A stretch of 64,000 bases of DNA. Origin: Paenalicyclobacillus macrosporangiidus (GTDB lineage Bacteria; Bacillota; Bacilli; Alicyclobacillales; Alicyclobacillaceae). Position 1 is the first letter of the stretch, and every line of letters begins with the position of its first letter. Location of the stretch: contig NZ_FPBV01000001.1 of assembly GCF_900116805.1 (NCBI RefSeq), positions 310,001 to 374,000 on the forward strand. Direction: 5' to 3'. The notes under the pieces were generated by a model. The model ran no database searches. It saw nothing but the letters and a program-made list of their open reading frames with translations, and was not told the DNA's origin. This document shows positions 1-7,256 of this stretch, in pieces. The position numbers were made by a program, and so were the translations under genes.

Positions 1-330
1 GGCCGATCCGATGTTGTCTTCGTCCACGCCGTCGACCTCCGGGGCACCGGGGGTGGCGGTGGTGACCGTCGAATGCCCCGGATACCGCCCTGCCGTCGTT
101 TACGAGGTCGGGTTGGCGGACGGGGCCTGGATGGCTCCGGTCGTGACGTTGGAGCCGATCCCATCGGCCACCCCGAACCCCGTGCGGCCGAACCCGATCC
201 CGGTCACATCCTCCTCCGCGACATTTCAAGCCTAGCGAGTCCTGTGCCGGTTGTGCGTGTGACGGTCGAAGGTCCATCCACGGGGCCGGGGGTGTCCCTG
301 CTCCCGGCTCTCGACGGTCAGCCCGTGATG
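1..330. other. Left-edge stretch without a confident gene
   Basis: One plus frame is open from base 2 to a TAG at 233-235 and could be the 3' end of a gene cut by the window edge. Its product is low-complexity, rich in Pro, Ser, Thr and Val, with no domain I recognise. Another plus frame stays open to 444 but is antisense to sigK and looks like a GC-rich chance frame. I see no T-tailed terminator here for sigK. Confidence 0.3.
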
Positions 331-1077
331 CTAGTGTTCTCGGCGTCCGCTGGCTTTCGGGTGATACACGTACGGCTTGCGCCGCCGCCGTCCTGCGTAG
401 GATTGGTGGAACATCTTGAGGAGCGCCCGTTTTTCGAGCCGTGAGACGTACGATCTGGAGATGCCGAGCATGTCTGCGACTTCGTTCTGTGTCCACTCCT
501 GCCCGTCGACCAGGCCGAAACGCAGCTCGATGACGCGGCGCTCCCGTTCGTCCAAGGTGTCCATCAGCTTCAGGACATACCGGATCTCCATCCGCTTGCT
601 GACCTCTTCCTCGGTATCGTCCGCGTCGGTGCCGAGCACATCGCCAATCGTGATTTCGTTACCTTCTTTATCCATTCCAATCGGACTGTTGAGGGACACA
701 TCCTTGCGCGTCTTCTTCAAGGCCCTCAACTGCATCAAGATCTCGTTCTGAATGCACCGTGCCGCGTACGTGGCGAACTTGGTACCTTTGTCCGGCTGAA
801 AGGTCTCGACGGCCTTGATGAGGCCTACCGTGCCGATGGAGATGAGATCGTCGTGATCGATCCCGGATGAGTCGAACTTCTTCGCCACGTGGGCGACCAG
901 CCTGAGATTGTGTTCGATGAGCTCCTGGTAGGCGGCGCGATCGCCCTTCAGCCATCGTTCAAAGCACTTGCGTTCCTGCTCTTTGTCCAACGGTTGGGGG
1001 AAGGACTGGTGCATGTAACCGGTCACCAGGGTGATGTCCCGGAGGACGGACGCCATGGCCATGGTGAGAGACAACAC
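331..1077 (-). CDS. sigK: RNA polymerase sporulation sigma factor SigK (pro-sigma-K)
   Basis: Late mother-cell sigma factor of sporulation. The 248-residue protein has sigma-70 region 2 (NLRLVAHVAKKF, DDLISIGTVGLIKAVE, KFATYAARCIQNEI), the SigK-typical ALKKTRKDVSLNSPIG stretch, and region 4 (LDERERRVIELRFGL, ISRSYVSRLEKRAL). About 25 N-terminal residues before FPQPL are hydrophobic and match the pro-sequence that SpoIVFB removes in Bacillus. I chose the GTG at 1077 because GGAGG lies 10 nt upstream and the resulting pro-sequence has nearly the Bacillus subtilis length; a GTG at 1110 is also in frame. The gene is continuous, not split by a skin-like element. Confidence 0.95.
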   Translation of the reverse strand: MLSLTMAMASVLRDITLVTGYMHQSFPQPLDKEQERKCFERWLKGDRAAYQELIEHNLRLVAHVAKKFDSSGIDHDDLISIGTVGLIKAVETFQPDKGTKFATYAARCIQNEILMQLRALKKTRKDVSLNSPIGMDKEGNEITIGDVLGTDADDTEEEVSKRMEIRYVLKLMDTLDERERRVIELRFGLVDGQEWTQNEVADMLGISRSYVSRLEKRALLKMFHQSYAGRRRRKPYVYHPKASGRREH

Positions 1078-1353
1078 TGCCGCTGCACCTCCGAACCGTG
1101 GAAAATGCACAGCATGTTGCAGCGTATGCGGGCGAATGGGATGTGTGCGGGCGGATGAAGGGGGATCTTTATTTGTTGCGCCGGGCTCGACTTAACGCCG
1201 AAACGGTTTTTATGCCCTCCCATGGTCGTTTCGATAACGATAAAAGATTCGTTACGGCCATGGCGAGGTCGCACCTGCCGGAATTGGATACGGATGCGTG
1301 ATCGCGGCCACTTGACGGAACATCACCAACCGTCGTACAATGACCGCATAAAT
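1078..1353. other. Intergenic region upstream of sigK
   Basis: Divergent intergenic DNA between sigK and the monooxygenase cluster. It is more AT-rich than the genes around it. It should hold the mother-cell promoter of sigK, but I cannot place convincing SigE or SigK boxes. No small ORF with a good ribosome-binding site is visible on either strand. Confidence 0.4.
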
Positions 1354-1381
1354 TTTACATAACACATAGGTTTTATATACT
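1354..1381 (+). promoter_or_regulatory. SigA-type promoter of the monooxygenase/sulfonate cluster
   Basis: TTTACA at 1354-1359 and TATACT at 1376-1381, separated by 16 nt, in a locally AT-rich patch. Transcription from here would give a leader of roughly 230 nt before the first large gene. That leader contains a mini-ORF and two hairpins. Confidence 0.55.
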
Positions 1382-1424
1382 TTTAAGACGCCATGTGGTC
1401 CATGTCCATGACGGAGGTGGACGC

Positions 1425-1454
1425 ATGGCGATCCGCCTGGAGGAGGTGGTATAG
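1425..1454 (+). CDS. Possible nine-codon leader peptide
   Basis: ATG with GGAGG seven nt upstream encodes MAIRLEEVV and a TAG stop. It lies between a good promoter and a strong hairpin, ahead of the luciferase-like monooxygenase gene. That layout resembles an attenuation leader, but the peptide has no run of a regulatory amino acid such as Cys. A small stem (AGGTG 1444-1448, CACCT 1455-1459) overlaps its stop codon. It may be a chance ORF; the evidence is position and ribosome-binding site only. Confidence 0.3.
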   Translation: MAIRLEEVV

Positions 1455-1499
1455 CACCTGGGGACATGTTCATCACATGCGGCCGATCGGATCTCCGAA

Positions 1500-1537
1500 G
1501 GCCCTGTCACGGCGCCAATCACGCCGATGACAGGGCC
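1500..1537 (+). terminator. Strong hairpin in the leader, attenuator candidate
   Basis: Perfect 10-bp arms (GGCCCTGTCA 1500-1509, TGACAGGGCC 1528-1537) continue inward as CGGCG/CGCCG around a short loop. The sequence after it (CGTTTGATTT) is only weakly T-rich, so this is either a weak intrinsic terminator or a structured leader element before the gene at 1626. Confidence 0.5.
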
Positions 1538-1625
1538 CGTTTGATTTCCGGACCGGCGCGAGAACGGACGGGATCTAGCTCCCGCGGGGGAGCGCGTTGC
1601 TTTGTCTGGAAGAAAGGAGAGAAGC

Positions 1626-2639
1626 ATGAGATTTTCCTTATTCTACAACTGCGACATCACACCCGGCACGTCGGTGCCCGAACTCTACCAAGAAATTGTG
1701 GCGCAGACAGTCCTGGCGGATCAGCTCGGCTTCGACGCCGTGTACCTCGCGGAACATCACTTTGAAGTGTACGGACGGCAACCCGCGCCTCTCATCACCT
1801 TGGCCCGCATCAGCGGGTTGACCCAGCGGATTGCTCTGGGCACCGCCGTCGTCGAGGCGCCCTACTATCATCCGGTGCGCCTGGCTGAGGACGCGGCCTT
1901 GCTGGATGTCTTGTCCGGGGGCAGGGTGAGGCTCGGCATCGGCTCCGGCAGCCGGAACAAGACGGCCGAGTTCACAAAGTTTGGCATTCCGGTGGAAGAG
2001 AAGACAGGGCGGACGTTGGAGACCATTGAGATTCTGCGACAGGCGTTTGACACCGGTGTCATCGATTTTGACGGCGACTTTTACCGGTTCACGGACGTGG
2101 AGATTTGTCCTCGTCCACGCAACAGGGCCAACGACCTCATCTGGTTGGCAGCCAGCGATTCGACCGTCGAGCTTGCAGGGACCTGCGGATTTCCCTTGCT
2201 CATTCCTCGAGTGGGGACGTCTGATCGCCACCGGGAGTGGATCCATCGCTACCGGGCGGCCTTGCAGGACCGGCCTGGGTGGGTCGCCCAATTGAGGTTT
2301 GTCTACGTGGCGGAGACCACCCGGGAGGCGCAGGAGAGGACCAAACGAACGTTCGCCCGTTATGCGGAGTACGAGTGTGGGGTCACCTGGGATGGCCGCA
2401 CGGGGACGCGTGAGTACAGGGACCTCATGCAGCAGATGAACATGGTCATCGGGTCTCCGGACGAAGTGGTCGCTCAGTTGAACGCGTGGCGCGACGAGTT
2501 CGGGTTCGACGAGATCATCTGTCAGGTTCATGCAGCGGGAAGCGATCATGCGGCTTCACTCGAGGCCATTGAGCTGCTCGCGCGCGAGGTGATGCCTCAC
2601 TTCCTGCCGCAAACAGCGGCGGAGACAAAGGGGACATGA
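1626..2639 (+). CDS. LLM-class flavin-dependent monooxygenase
   Basis: Bacterial-luciferase-like TIM-barrel enzyme of 337 residues, expected to use reduced FMN and O2 supplied by a separate reductase. Family features are the N-terminal barrel start (MRFSLFYNCDI), LGFDAVYLAEHHF, TLARISGLTQRIALGTAVV, DVLSGGRVRLGIGSGS and the C-terminal GSPDEVVAQLNAW. The ATG at 1626 follows AAGGAGAG; an upstream in-frame start at 1602 lacks a site. It is first in a cluster with a sulfonate-type binding lipoprotein and a VOC protein, so oxidative attack on an organosulfur or other small substrate is plausible. The substrate is not readable from sequence. SsuD-type desulfonation is one option. Confidence 0.88.
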   Translation: MRFSLFYNCDITPGTSVPELYQEIVAQTVLADQLGFDAVYLAEHHFEVYGRQPAPLITLARISGLTQRIALGTAVVEAPYYHPVRLAEDAALLDVLSGGRVRLGIGSGSRNKTAEFTKFGIPVEEKTGRTLETIEILRQAFDTGVIDFDGDFYRFTDVEICPRPRNRANDLIWLAASDSTVELAGTCGFPLLIPRVGTSDRHREWIHRYRAALQDRPGWVAQLRFVYVAETTREAQERTKRTFARYAEYECGVTWDGRTGTREYRDLMQQMNMVIGSPDEVVAQLNAWRDEFGFDEIICQVHAAGSDHAASLEAIELLAREVMPHFLPQTAAETKGT

Positions 2640-2717
2640 GCAAGACGAGCGGCGGGATGTTTAAGTGCCGCGACGACCCACCGATGACCATGGCGGTGTC
2701 GTGGAGGACGATTGGAA

Positions 2718-3764
2718 ATGGAGGCCTGTTCGGCGATGCATGCTCTGCGCAAGACTTCTTGGTTCATTCGGCTGCTGTTCCTGGCCGTGGGGATGTTGTC
2801 CGTCGTCGCGTTGTTGGCTTCTTGCGGTGGCCGTGGTTCACCTGCACCGACGGCTTCATCGACATCGGAGGGCGGCAAGAATCCATCGACGGTTCGAATT
2901 GGCTTTCAACCCCCTTACATTCCTGTCATCGCGATGAAAAATCAAAAGCTGTTGGAAAAGACGTTCGGGGATTCATCTCCCGCGATTGAGTACAAGGAGT
3001 TTTTGTCTCTCACGCCCATCGCGGAGGCGGTCTCCAGCGGCGCACTCGATCTGGCGATAGGCGGTACTCCGGTGACCGCGATCGCCGCAGGTGCACCCAT
3101 CCGCATTTTGGCCTTGACCGAACGAAGCCCGAAAACCCACGCCATTCTCGTGCGGCCCAATTCTCCCATCAAAAGTGTTGCCGATTTGAAAGGGAAGAAG
3201 ATCGCCACGCCGATGGGGAAGGCATACTTCTTTCCACAAAAAGTGCTTCAGAGTGCCCACATCAAAGACTCCGAAGTCAAGTGGGTTCAACTGGAGAATG
3301 ACGTAGGCCGCTCCGCGCTCCTCAGTGGATCGGTTGACGCCTGGGTGACATGGGACCCTTTTTACGCCAGCGCTGAATTGAACAAAGAGGCCGTGCCTCT
3401 GGTGGATGGAAACCATTATTTTCAAAACTATGTCGTCTTGTTCGGGAATGCCGACTTCGTCGAAGCCCATCCGGACATCGTGACTCGGTTTATCCAAGCG
3501 TACCAGCAGGCCCTTGATTGGGTGCAATCGCATCACGCCGACGCGGTGCAGCTCTTTGCGTCCGAAAACAAGGTGAGCCAGGAGGTCGCGGAATTGACGA
3601 TGAGCCGGCGGAATTATCTTCTCGCTCCTCCGGATCTCAAGGAGTATCTGAACGAATGCACGGAGCAAGGAAAGTTCTTTCTCGAGATTGGCGTGACGAA
3701 GCAGGAGCCTGATTGGAAGACGGTGATTGTGCCTCAGATTGCAAAATCGGTGCTCAACCACTGA
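2718..3764 (+). CDS. ABC transporter substrate-binding lipoprotein, SsuA/TauA/NMT1-like
   Basis: Lipid-anchored extracellular binding protein of 348 residues. A basic N-terminus and hydrophobic segment end in a lipobox (L-A-S-Cys36), followed by a Gly/Ser/Thr linker. The mature part has the NMT1/THI5-like order: RIGFQPPYIPVIAMKN, DLAIGGTPVTAIAAGAP, SVADLKGKKIATPMG, WVTWDPFYA. This family binds sulfonates, taurine, nitrate or pyrimidine precursors. ATG 2718 has GGAGG 10 nt upstream; ATG 2736 is an alternative that keeps the signal peptide. No permease or ATPase gene follows, which is unusual for an SsuABC-type system. The neighbouring monooxygenase supports a sulfonate-like ligand by inference only. 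Confidence 0.85.
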   Translation: MEACSAMHALRKTSWFIRLLFLAVGMLSVVALLASCGGRGSPAPTASSTSEGGKNPSTVRIGFQPPYIPVIAMKNQKLLEKTFGDSSPAIEYKEFLSLTPIAEAVSSGALDLAIGGTPVTAIAAGAPIRILALTERSPKTHAILVRPNSPIKSVADLKGKKIATPMGKAYFFPQKVLQSAHIKDSEVKWVQLENDVGRSALLSGSVDAWVTWDPFYASAELNKEAVPLVDGNHYFQNYVVLFGNADFVEAHPDIVTRFIQAYQQALDWVQSHHADAVQLFASENKVSQEVAELTMSRRNYLLAPPDLKEYLNECTEQGKFFLEIGVTKQEPDWKTVIVPQIAKSVLNH

Positions 3765-3798
3765 CATGACTATGCGAGCGTTGAGGAGGTATCGGCTG

Positions 3799-4683
3799 AT
3801 GACCATCACTCATGTGGACCACGTGCTCATTGCCGTTGAGGATCTGGATGTCGCTGCTGCACAGTATCGGAAACTGGGATTCCACGTTACGGCCGGAGGA
3901 ACGCATCCGGGGCGAGGGACGGCGAACCGACTCGTGGTGCTGGATGACGGGTATTTGGAGCTGATTGCCGTACAGGATCGGACGGTGGCATGGCCGGAAC
4001 TGGTTCGGCATCTGGAACGGTATGGTCCTGGTCTGTTCACGTTTGCTCTGGCCAGCGACGACCTGGATGCAGACGCCGCCCGGTTTCGGTCGCGTACGGC
4101 AGCCGCCGTCACGACGCTCCAGGCGGAGGACCCCCAGGAGGGCGCACTGGTTACGCTTGGCGGCAAGCGTCGGGGATGGCGGAGTTTCCGTGTGTCTGGT
4201 GGCGGGGGCGTCAACCCGTTCTTGATTCAGCATGACAGCACCGGTGAAGAGAAGCGGCGCCGGTTGTTCGGTGACGAGACACCGGAACCGCATCCGCTGG
4301 GTTACCGGCGACTGGAGCGTATTGAGGTGGTCTTCCCGTCGCTTGAGGACGGAGAGGCCTACTTCCGTGACGGCTATGGACTCACTCGCGCCGGGGAGCC
4401 CTCTGTGTGCCCCAGCCGCCTGGGAGACCGGGTTTTCTTTCCCCTTTCGCATGGCGATATCGAGGTCATTGCCCCGAATTCCCCAAGCAGCCCGTTGAAT
4501 GACTTCGTGCTGCAGCGTGGATACGGGGTACGCGGAATCGTCCTCTCGGTCCCCGACCTCGAGGTGGCCGCTTCGGATTTGATTCGGCAGGGGATTCGCT
4601 TCACACGTTCACAAGTGTCGGGAGCCATCCAAATTGACCCGTCCGATGCCTTGGGGGCAAGGTTGGTTCTCGTGAGCGGTTAA
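3799..4683 (+). CDS. VOC-superfamily (glyoxalase-like) protein
   Basis: A 294-residue protein with two related vicinal-oxygen-chelate modules. The first starts THVDHVLIAVEDLDVAAAQY and carries the metal-ligand-type His near the N-terminus and YLELIAV. The second starts near residue 175 (RRLERIEVVFPSLEDGEAYF) and has DIEVIAP. The N-terminal half resembles the Glyoxalase_3-like domain. AGGAGGT lies 10 nt before the ATG. It is third in the cluster, 34 nt after the binding-protein gene, and probably acts on the same substrate or its oxidised product. Catalytic type is unknown. Confidence 0.8.
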   Translation: MTITHVDHVLIAVEDLDVAAAQYRKLGFHVTAGGTHPGRGTANRLVVLDDGYLELIAVQDRTVAWPELVRHLERYGPGLFTFALASDDLDADAARFRSRTAAAVTTLQAEDPQEGALVTLGGKRRGWRSFRVSGGGGVNPFLIQHDSTGEEKRRRLFGDETPEPHPLGYRRLERIEVVFPSLEDGEAYFRDGYGLTRAGEPSVCPSRLGDRVFFPLSHGDIEVIAPNSPSSPLNDFVLQRGYGVRGIVLSVPDLEVAASDLIRQGIRFTRSQVSGAIQIDPSDALGARLVLVSG

Positions 4684-4793
4684 TATTGGTTCACGTGGCC
4701 TTGGCGCAACGGCTCGTGCCATCCCCCTCCCCGGACTCGCCTCGGAGGGTTATCCTGGAGATCGGCAAGTCCATCTGCGGGAGGGAACCCGAA

Positions 4794-6164
4794 TTGGCCT
4801 TGAACGGTTGGCTGTTGGCCGTGGTGTGGTCCATTTTGGCGGCGATCACGCTGCCGGGCTTACTCCGCGTGCCGCGCCTGTCGCGGGTGGGCGAAGCGGT
4901 CGGGGCGGGTCGGAGTGAGCATCCCAATAACGGGACCGGTCGGCGCGAGCCATCCACGGCGGCGCCTGGCCGGGTGTCCGTGGTGATTGCCGCCCGGGAC
5001 GAGGGCAGTGCACTGGCGGACACGCTGGCGGCGCTGACGGCGCAGACGCTGGCGGATGTGGAGATCATCGTGGTGGACGACCGGTCCCAGGACGACACCT
5101 GGACCGTCATCTCCCGGTTTGCTGCAGCCGATCCGCGCGTTCGCGGCATCCGAGTGACCGAATTGCCGGAGGGATGGATTGGCAAGAACCACGCCCTGTA
5201 CCGGGGAGCGCTGGCGGCGACGGGGGCGTGGCTGGTGTTCATGGACGCGGATGTGCGCCTGCATCCCCGCACCCTGGAGGAGACCGCCGCATTCTCGCTT
5301 CGGCAGGGATTTCAGCACGTCACCGCGATCCCGAGGTTAAAGGCGGGATCGACCCCCCTCGCGACGTTGATGTTGGTGTTCGCGCTCAACCTGGTGATGT
5401 TCCTGCGCCCCCAGAACGCGTGCCGGGGGCGGTGGGGGGTGGCCGGAATCGGGGCGTTTCAGTGGGTGGATCGATCCCGCTACCTGGCGTCCGGAGGCCA
5501 CGCGGCCATCCGCATGCGGCCGGACGACGACGCCGCGCTGGGCCGGCTGCTCAAGCGGTCCGGGTGCCGGCAGTGCCTGGTGCGGGCCGGGGACCGCGTG
5601 TCCTTAGCGTGGTACGAGCGGACGTGGGAGATGATTGAGGGCCTGGAAAAAAGTCCAATTGCCGCCTTTAGGTACCGTCCGTGGGCGCTGGCCGCGGTGA
5701 TGCCGCTGCTGTTGGCGCTGTACGAGGGGCCCGTGATCGGCACCGTCACCGGCGGCCACGCCGCTTGGGGATATGGAGTCGCTTGGGCGGTCGTGACCGG
5801 GTTGTGTGCGGTGGTCGCGCGCGGGCTGTTCGCAGGCGCGGTGGACGACGTGCCTGCAGACACCGCGGGGATGCCCGCGGGCGGGGCGAAAGAGACACGC
5901 GAAGGCGCTGCGGATAGGCCGGCGGGCGGGGCGGCGCAGACGACCGCAGGTGGGAAGGCGCGGCGCAGCCGGACGCGGTGGCGTGCGGCCGCAGCCGTTC
6001 TGTTGTGGCCGGTGGGCGCGGCGCTGTTGGCGTTCGCCTACCTGAGGGCCGCCTGGAAGGTGTGGCGACACGGGGGCCTGATGTGGCGGGGGACGCTCTA
6101 TCCGCTGGAGGTCCTGCGCAGAGAGGGACGCTGGCCCACCGGAGCGCCGGGGGCTCGGCGGTGA
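4794..6164 (+). CDS. Membrane-anchored family 2 glycosyltransferase
   Basis: An N-terminal membrane segment (WLLAVVWSILAAITL) precedes a GT-A domain: SVVIAARDEGSALADTLAAL, IIVVDDRSQDDTW, LPEGWIGKNHALYRGA and the metal-binding DADV near residue 150. Then come a WVDRSRYLASGGH acceptor-side motif and two to three C-terminal membrane segments. The layout resembles hopanoid- or carotenoid-associated GT2 enzymes (HpnB/CrtQ type), but the acceptor is unknown. I chose TTG 4794 because GGGAGGG lies 8 nt upstream; a TTG at 4686 lacks a site. A hydrophilic Gly/Ala-rich insertion (about residues 350-397) separates the last membrane segments. The 3' 561 bp are overlapped antisense by the next gene. Confidence 0.8.
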   Translation: MALNGWLLAVVWSILAAITLPGLLRVPRLSRVGEAVGAGRSEHPNNGTGRREPSTAAPGRVSVVIAARDEGSALADTLAALTAQTLADVEIIVVDDRSQDDTWTVISRFAAADPRVRGIRVTELPEGWIGKNHALYRGALAATGAWLVFMDADVRLHPRTLEETAAFSLRQGFQHVTAIPRLKAGSTPLATLMLVFALNLVMFLRPQNACRGRWGVAGIGAFQWVDRSRYLASGGHAAIRMRPDDDAALGRLLKRSGCRQCLVRAGDRVSLAWYERTWEMIEGLEKSPIAAFRYRPWALAAVMPLLLALYEGPVIGTVTGGHAAWGYGVAWAVVTGLCAVVARGLFAGAVDDVPADTAGMPAGGAKETREGAADRPAGGAAQTTAGGKARRSRTRWRAAAAVLLWPVGAALLAFAYLRAAWKVWRHGGLMWRGTLYPLEVLRREGRWPTGAPGARR

Positions 6165-6863
6165 CTCGCGAGACCGGGCACGGCAATGACCCGTGAGACC
6201 AGGCGCGCACCACGACAGGTATGGCCACAGATTTGCCGCAATGACGCTGTGTCCGCGGTCATTCGGATGCACCGGCAGAACGGGGCATCGCAGGGCGTCC
6301 TCCAGGCGCCCGGTCCGGTAACCGTGGATGAGTTCCGCCTCGCGGCCGGCGAACCAGGTGTCCGCGGGAGCCACGGGAACCGCTGCGCGTCTGGCGACGG
6401 CGCGCGTGGCGTCGTTCAGTCCGGCCATGGCCTGGACAGCCAGGGGGCTGTTGGGGAAGGGATTGTACTGGGCGCAAACCACCAGCCGGGCTCGGGTGAC
6501 GGAGCCGAGGAACCGGAGCAGACCGGCGAGATGGGCCTGATGGCTGCGGATGGCGGCGGTTACCAGGGCGGCCGCGTCCCTGCGCGGGCCTTCGAGCAAC
6601 CGGAGGCCCGCCTGGGCCAGGTTGTCGCCTCCAATCCAGACGATGATGGCGGTCGCCCTGGCGAGGGGACCGATGTCGTTCGCGCGGACGGCCATGTCGA
6701 GCGCAGCGGTGGTCCACCAGGGACGGGCGAGGATGTGCAGACAGGCGTTCTGAGGGACGGCGCGCGCGGCGCTGCGGCGCAGGATCTGTGCCGGATACGC
6801 CCGCCACGGCGCGCTCGCCCCGGAACCGGCGGTGATGGAGTCGCCGAGGGCGGTGTACCACAT
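5604..6863 (-). CDS. SGNH/GDSL-family hydrolase with long antisense C-terminal extension
   Basis: The first roughly 225 residues are an SGNH esterase/lipase domain: block I GDSITAGSG with the nucleophilic Ser, block III-like WIGGDNL, and block V HPNDRGH with the catalytic Asp/His. Homology ends near position 6200, yet the frame stays open to a stop at 5604. That adds about 190 Arg/Pro-rich residues antisense to the glycosyltransferase gene. No nearby stop exists in any minus frame around 6160-6200. The tail is probably translational read-through into non-adapted sequence, or the natural stop was lost. ATG 6863 has GGGAG nine nt upstream; a GTG at 6893 has none. Substrate unknown. Confidence 0.7.
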   Translation of the reverse strand: MWYTALGDSITAGSGASAPWRAYPAQILRRSAARAVPQNACLHILARPWWTTAALDMAVRANDIGPLARATAIIVWIGGDNLAQAGLRLLEGPRRDAAALVTAAIRSHQAHLAGLLRFLGSVTRARLVVCAQYNPFPNSPLAVQAMAGLNDATRAVARRAAVPVAPADTWFAGREAELIHGYRTGRLEDALRCPVLPVHPNDRGHSVIAANLWPYLSWCAPGLTGHCRARSRESPPSPRRSGGPASLSAQDLQRIERPPPHQAPVSPHLPGGPQVGERQQRRAHRPQQNGCGRTPPRPAAPRLPTCGRLRRPARRPIRSAFACLFRPARGHPRGVCRHVVHRACEQPARDHRTQPGHDRPSDSISPSGVAAGDGADHGPLVQRQQQRHHRGQRPRTVPKGGNWTFFQALNHLPRPLVPR

Positions 6864-7256
6864 GTACGTCATCTCCCGGGAAGCTGAGATCACGACCTGC
6901 CAGCAGGTCGAGCGCCACCTGCGGCCTCTCGAATCCCATGCAATGTCTGTATGGCAGTCGAGAGGCGCACCGTTTGGCCGTTGCGACCCGCGGCCTTTCG
7001 ATGCAGCCTCTTGAATCTCATGGTATCTCTATGTGCGCCTGGGTGCCTGGGACACGGTTCATACCCAATCTGGACGGGATACGGGTAACCGCCGGCCAGC
7101 CGACCCTCTTTGCAGCGATGTATCCTGTCGTCCGGCATGAGGGGACGGCGTGACGGGACGGGGGTCTTCGTTCCTTCCCTCTTCCTGGAGGATGCGGGGG
7201 CGCCGGTGTCGAAGTGGGAGGTGGGAACCGACGCCGATGCGAAGGAGGAGACAGAC
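6864..7256. other. Divergent intergenic region with repeated segments
   Basis: About 390 bp between the SGNH hydrolase (minus) and prolyl oligopeptidase (plus). It contains three related copies of a GCGGCCTCTCGA-type sequence, annotated separately. In-frame codons upstream of 7257 can extend the peptidase to a TTG near 7110, but that extension has no ribosome-binding site and no family match. I see no other gene. Confidence 0.5.
6921..7030. repeat. Diverged direct repeats in the intergenic region
   Basis: A 28-nt segment at 6921-6948 recurs at 7003-7030 with 22 of 28 identities. A half copy of its start, GCGGCCTTTCGA at 6990-7001, matches 11 of 12. The spacing between full copies is 82 bp. 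It could be a regulator-binding array or an old local duplication; neither copy overlaps a coding region. Confidence 0.5.

Noticed and set aside
1425-1537. SAM (S-box) riboswitch before the sulfonate-type cluster
   Set aside because: Conserved S-box core sequences are not visible; only simple hairpins are seen.
1638-2549. Long minus-strand frame antisense to the monooxygenase
   Set aside because: Composition is that of a GC-rich shadow frame; the plus strand has clear family motifs and a good ribosome-binding site.
2712-2717. TTG start for the binding lipoprotein
   Set aside because: It lies only four nt from GGAGG, whereas ATG 2718 has better spacing and the same signal peptide.
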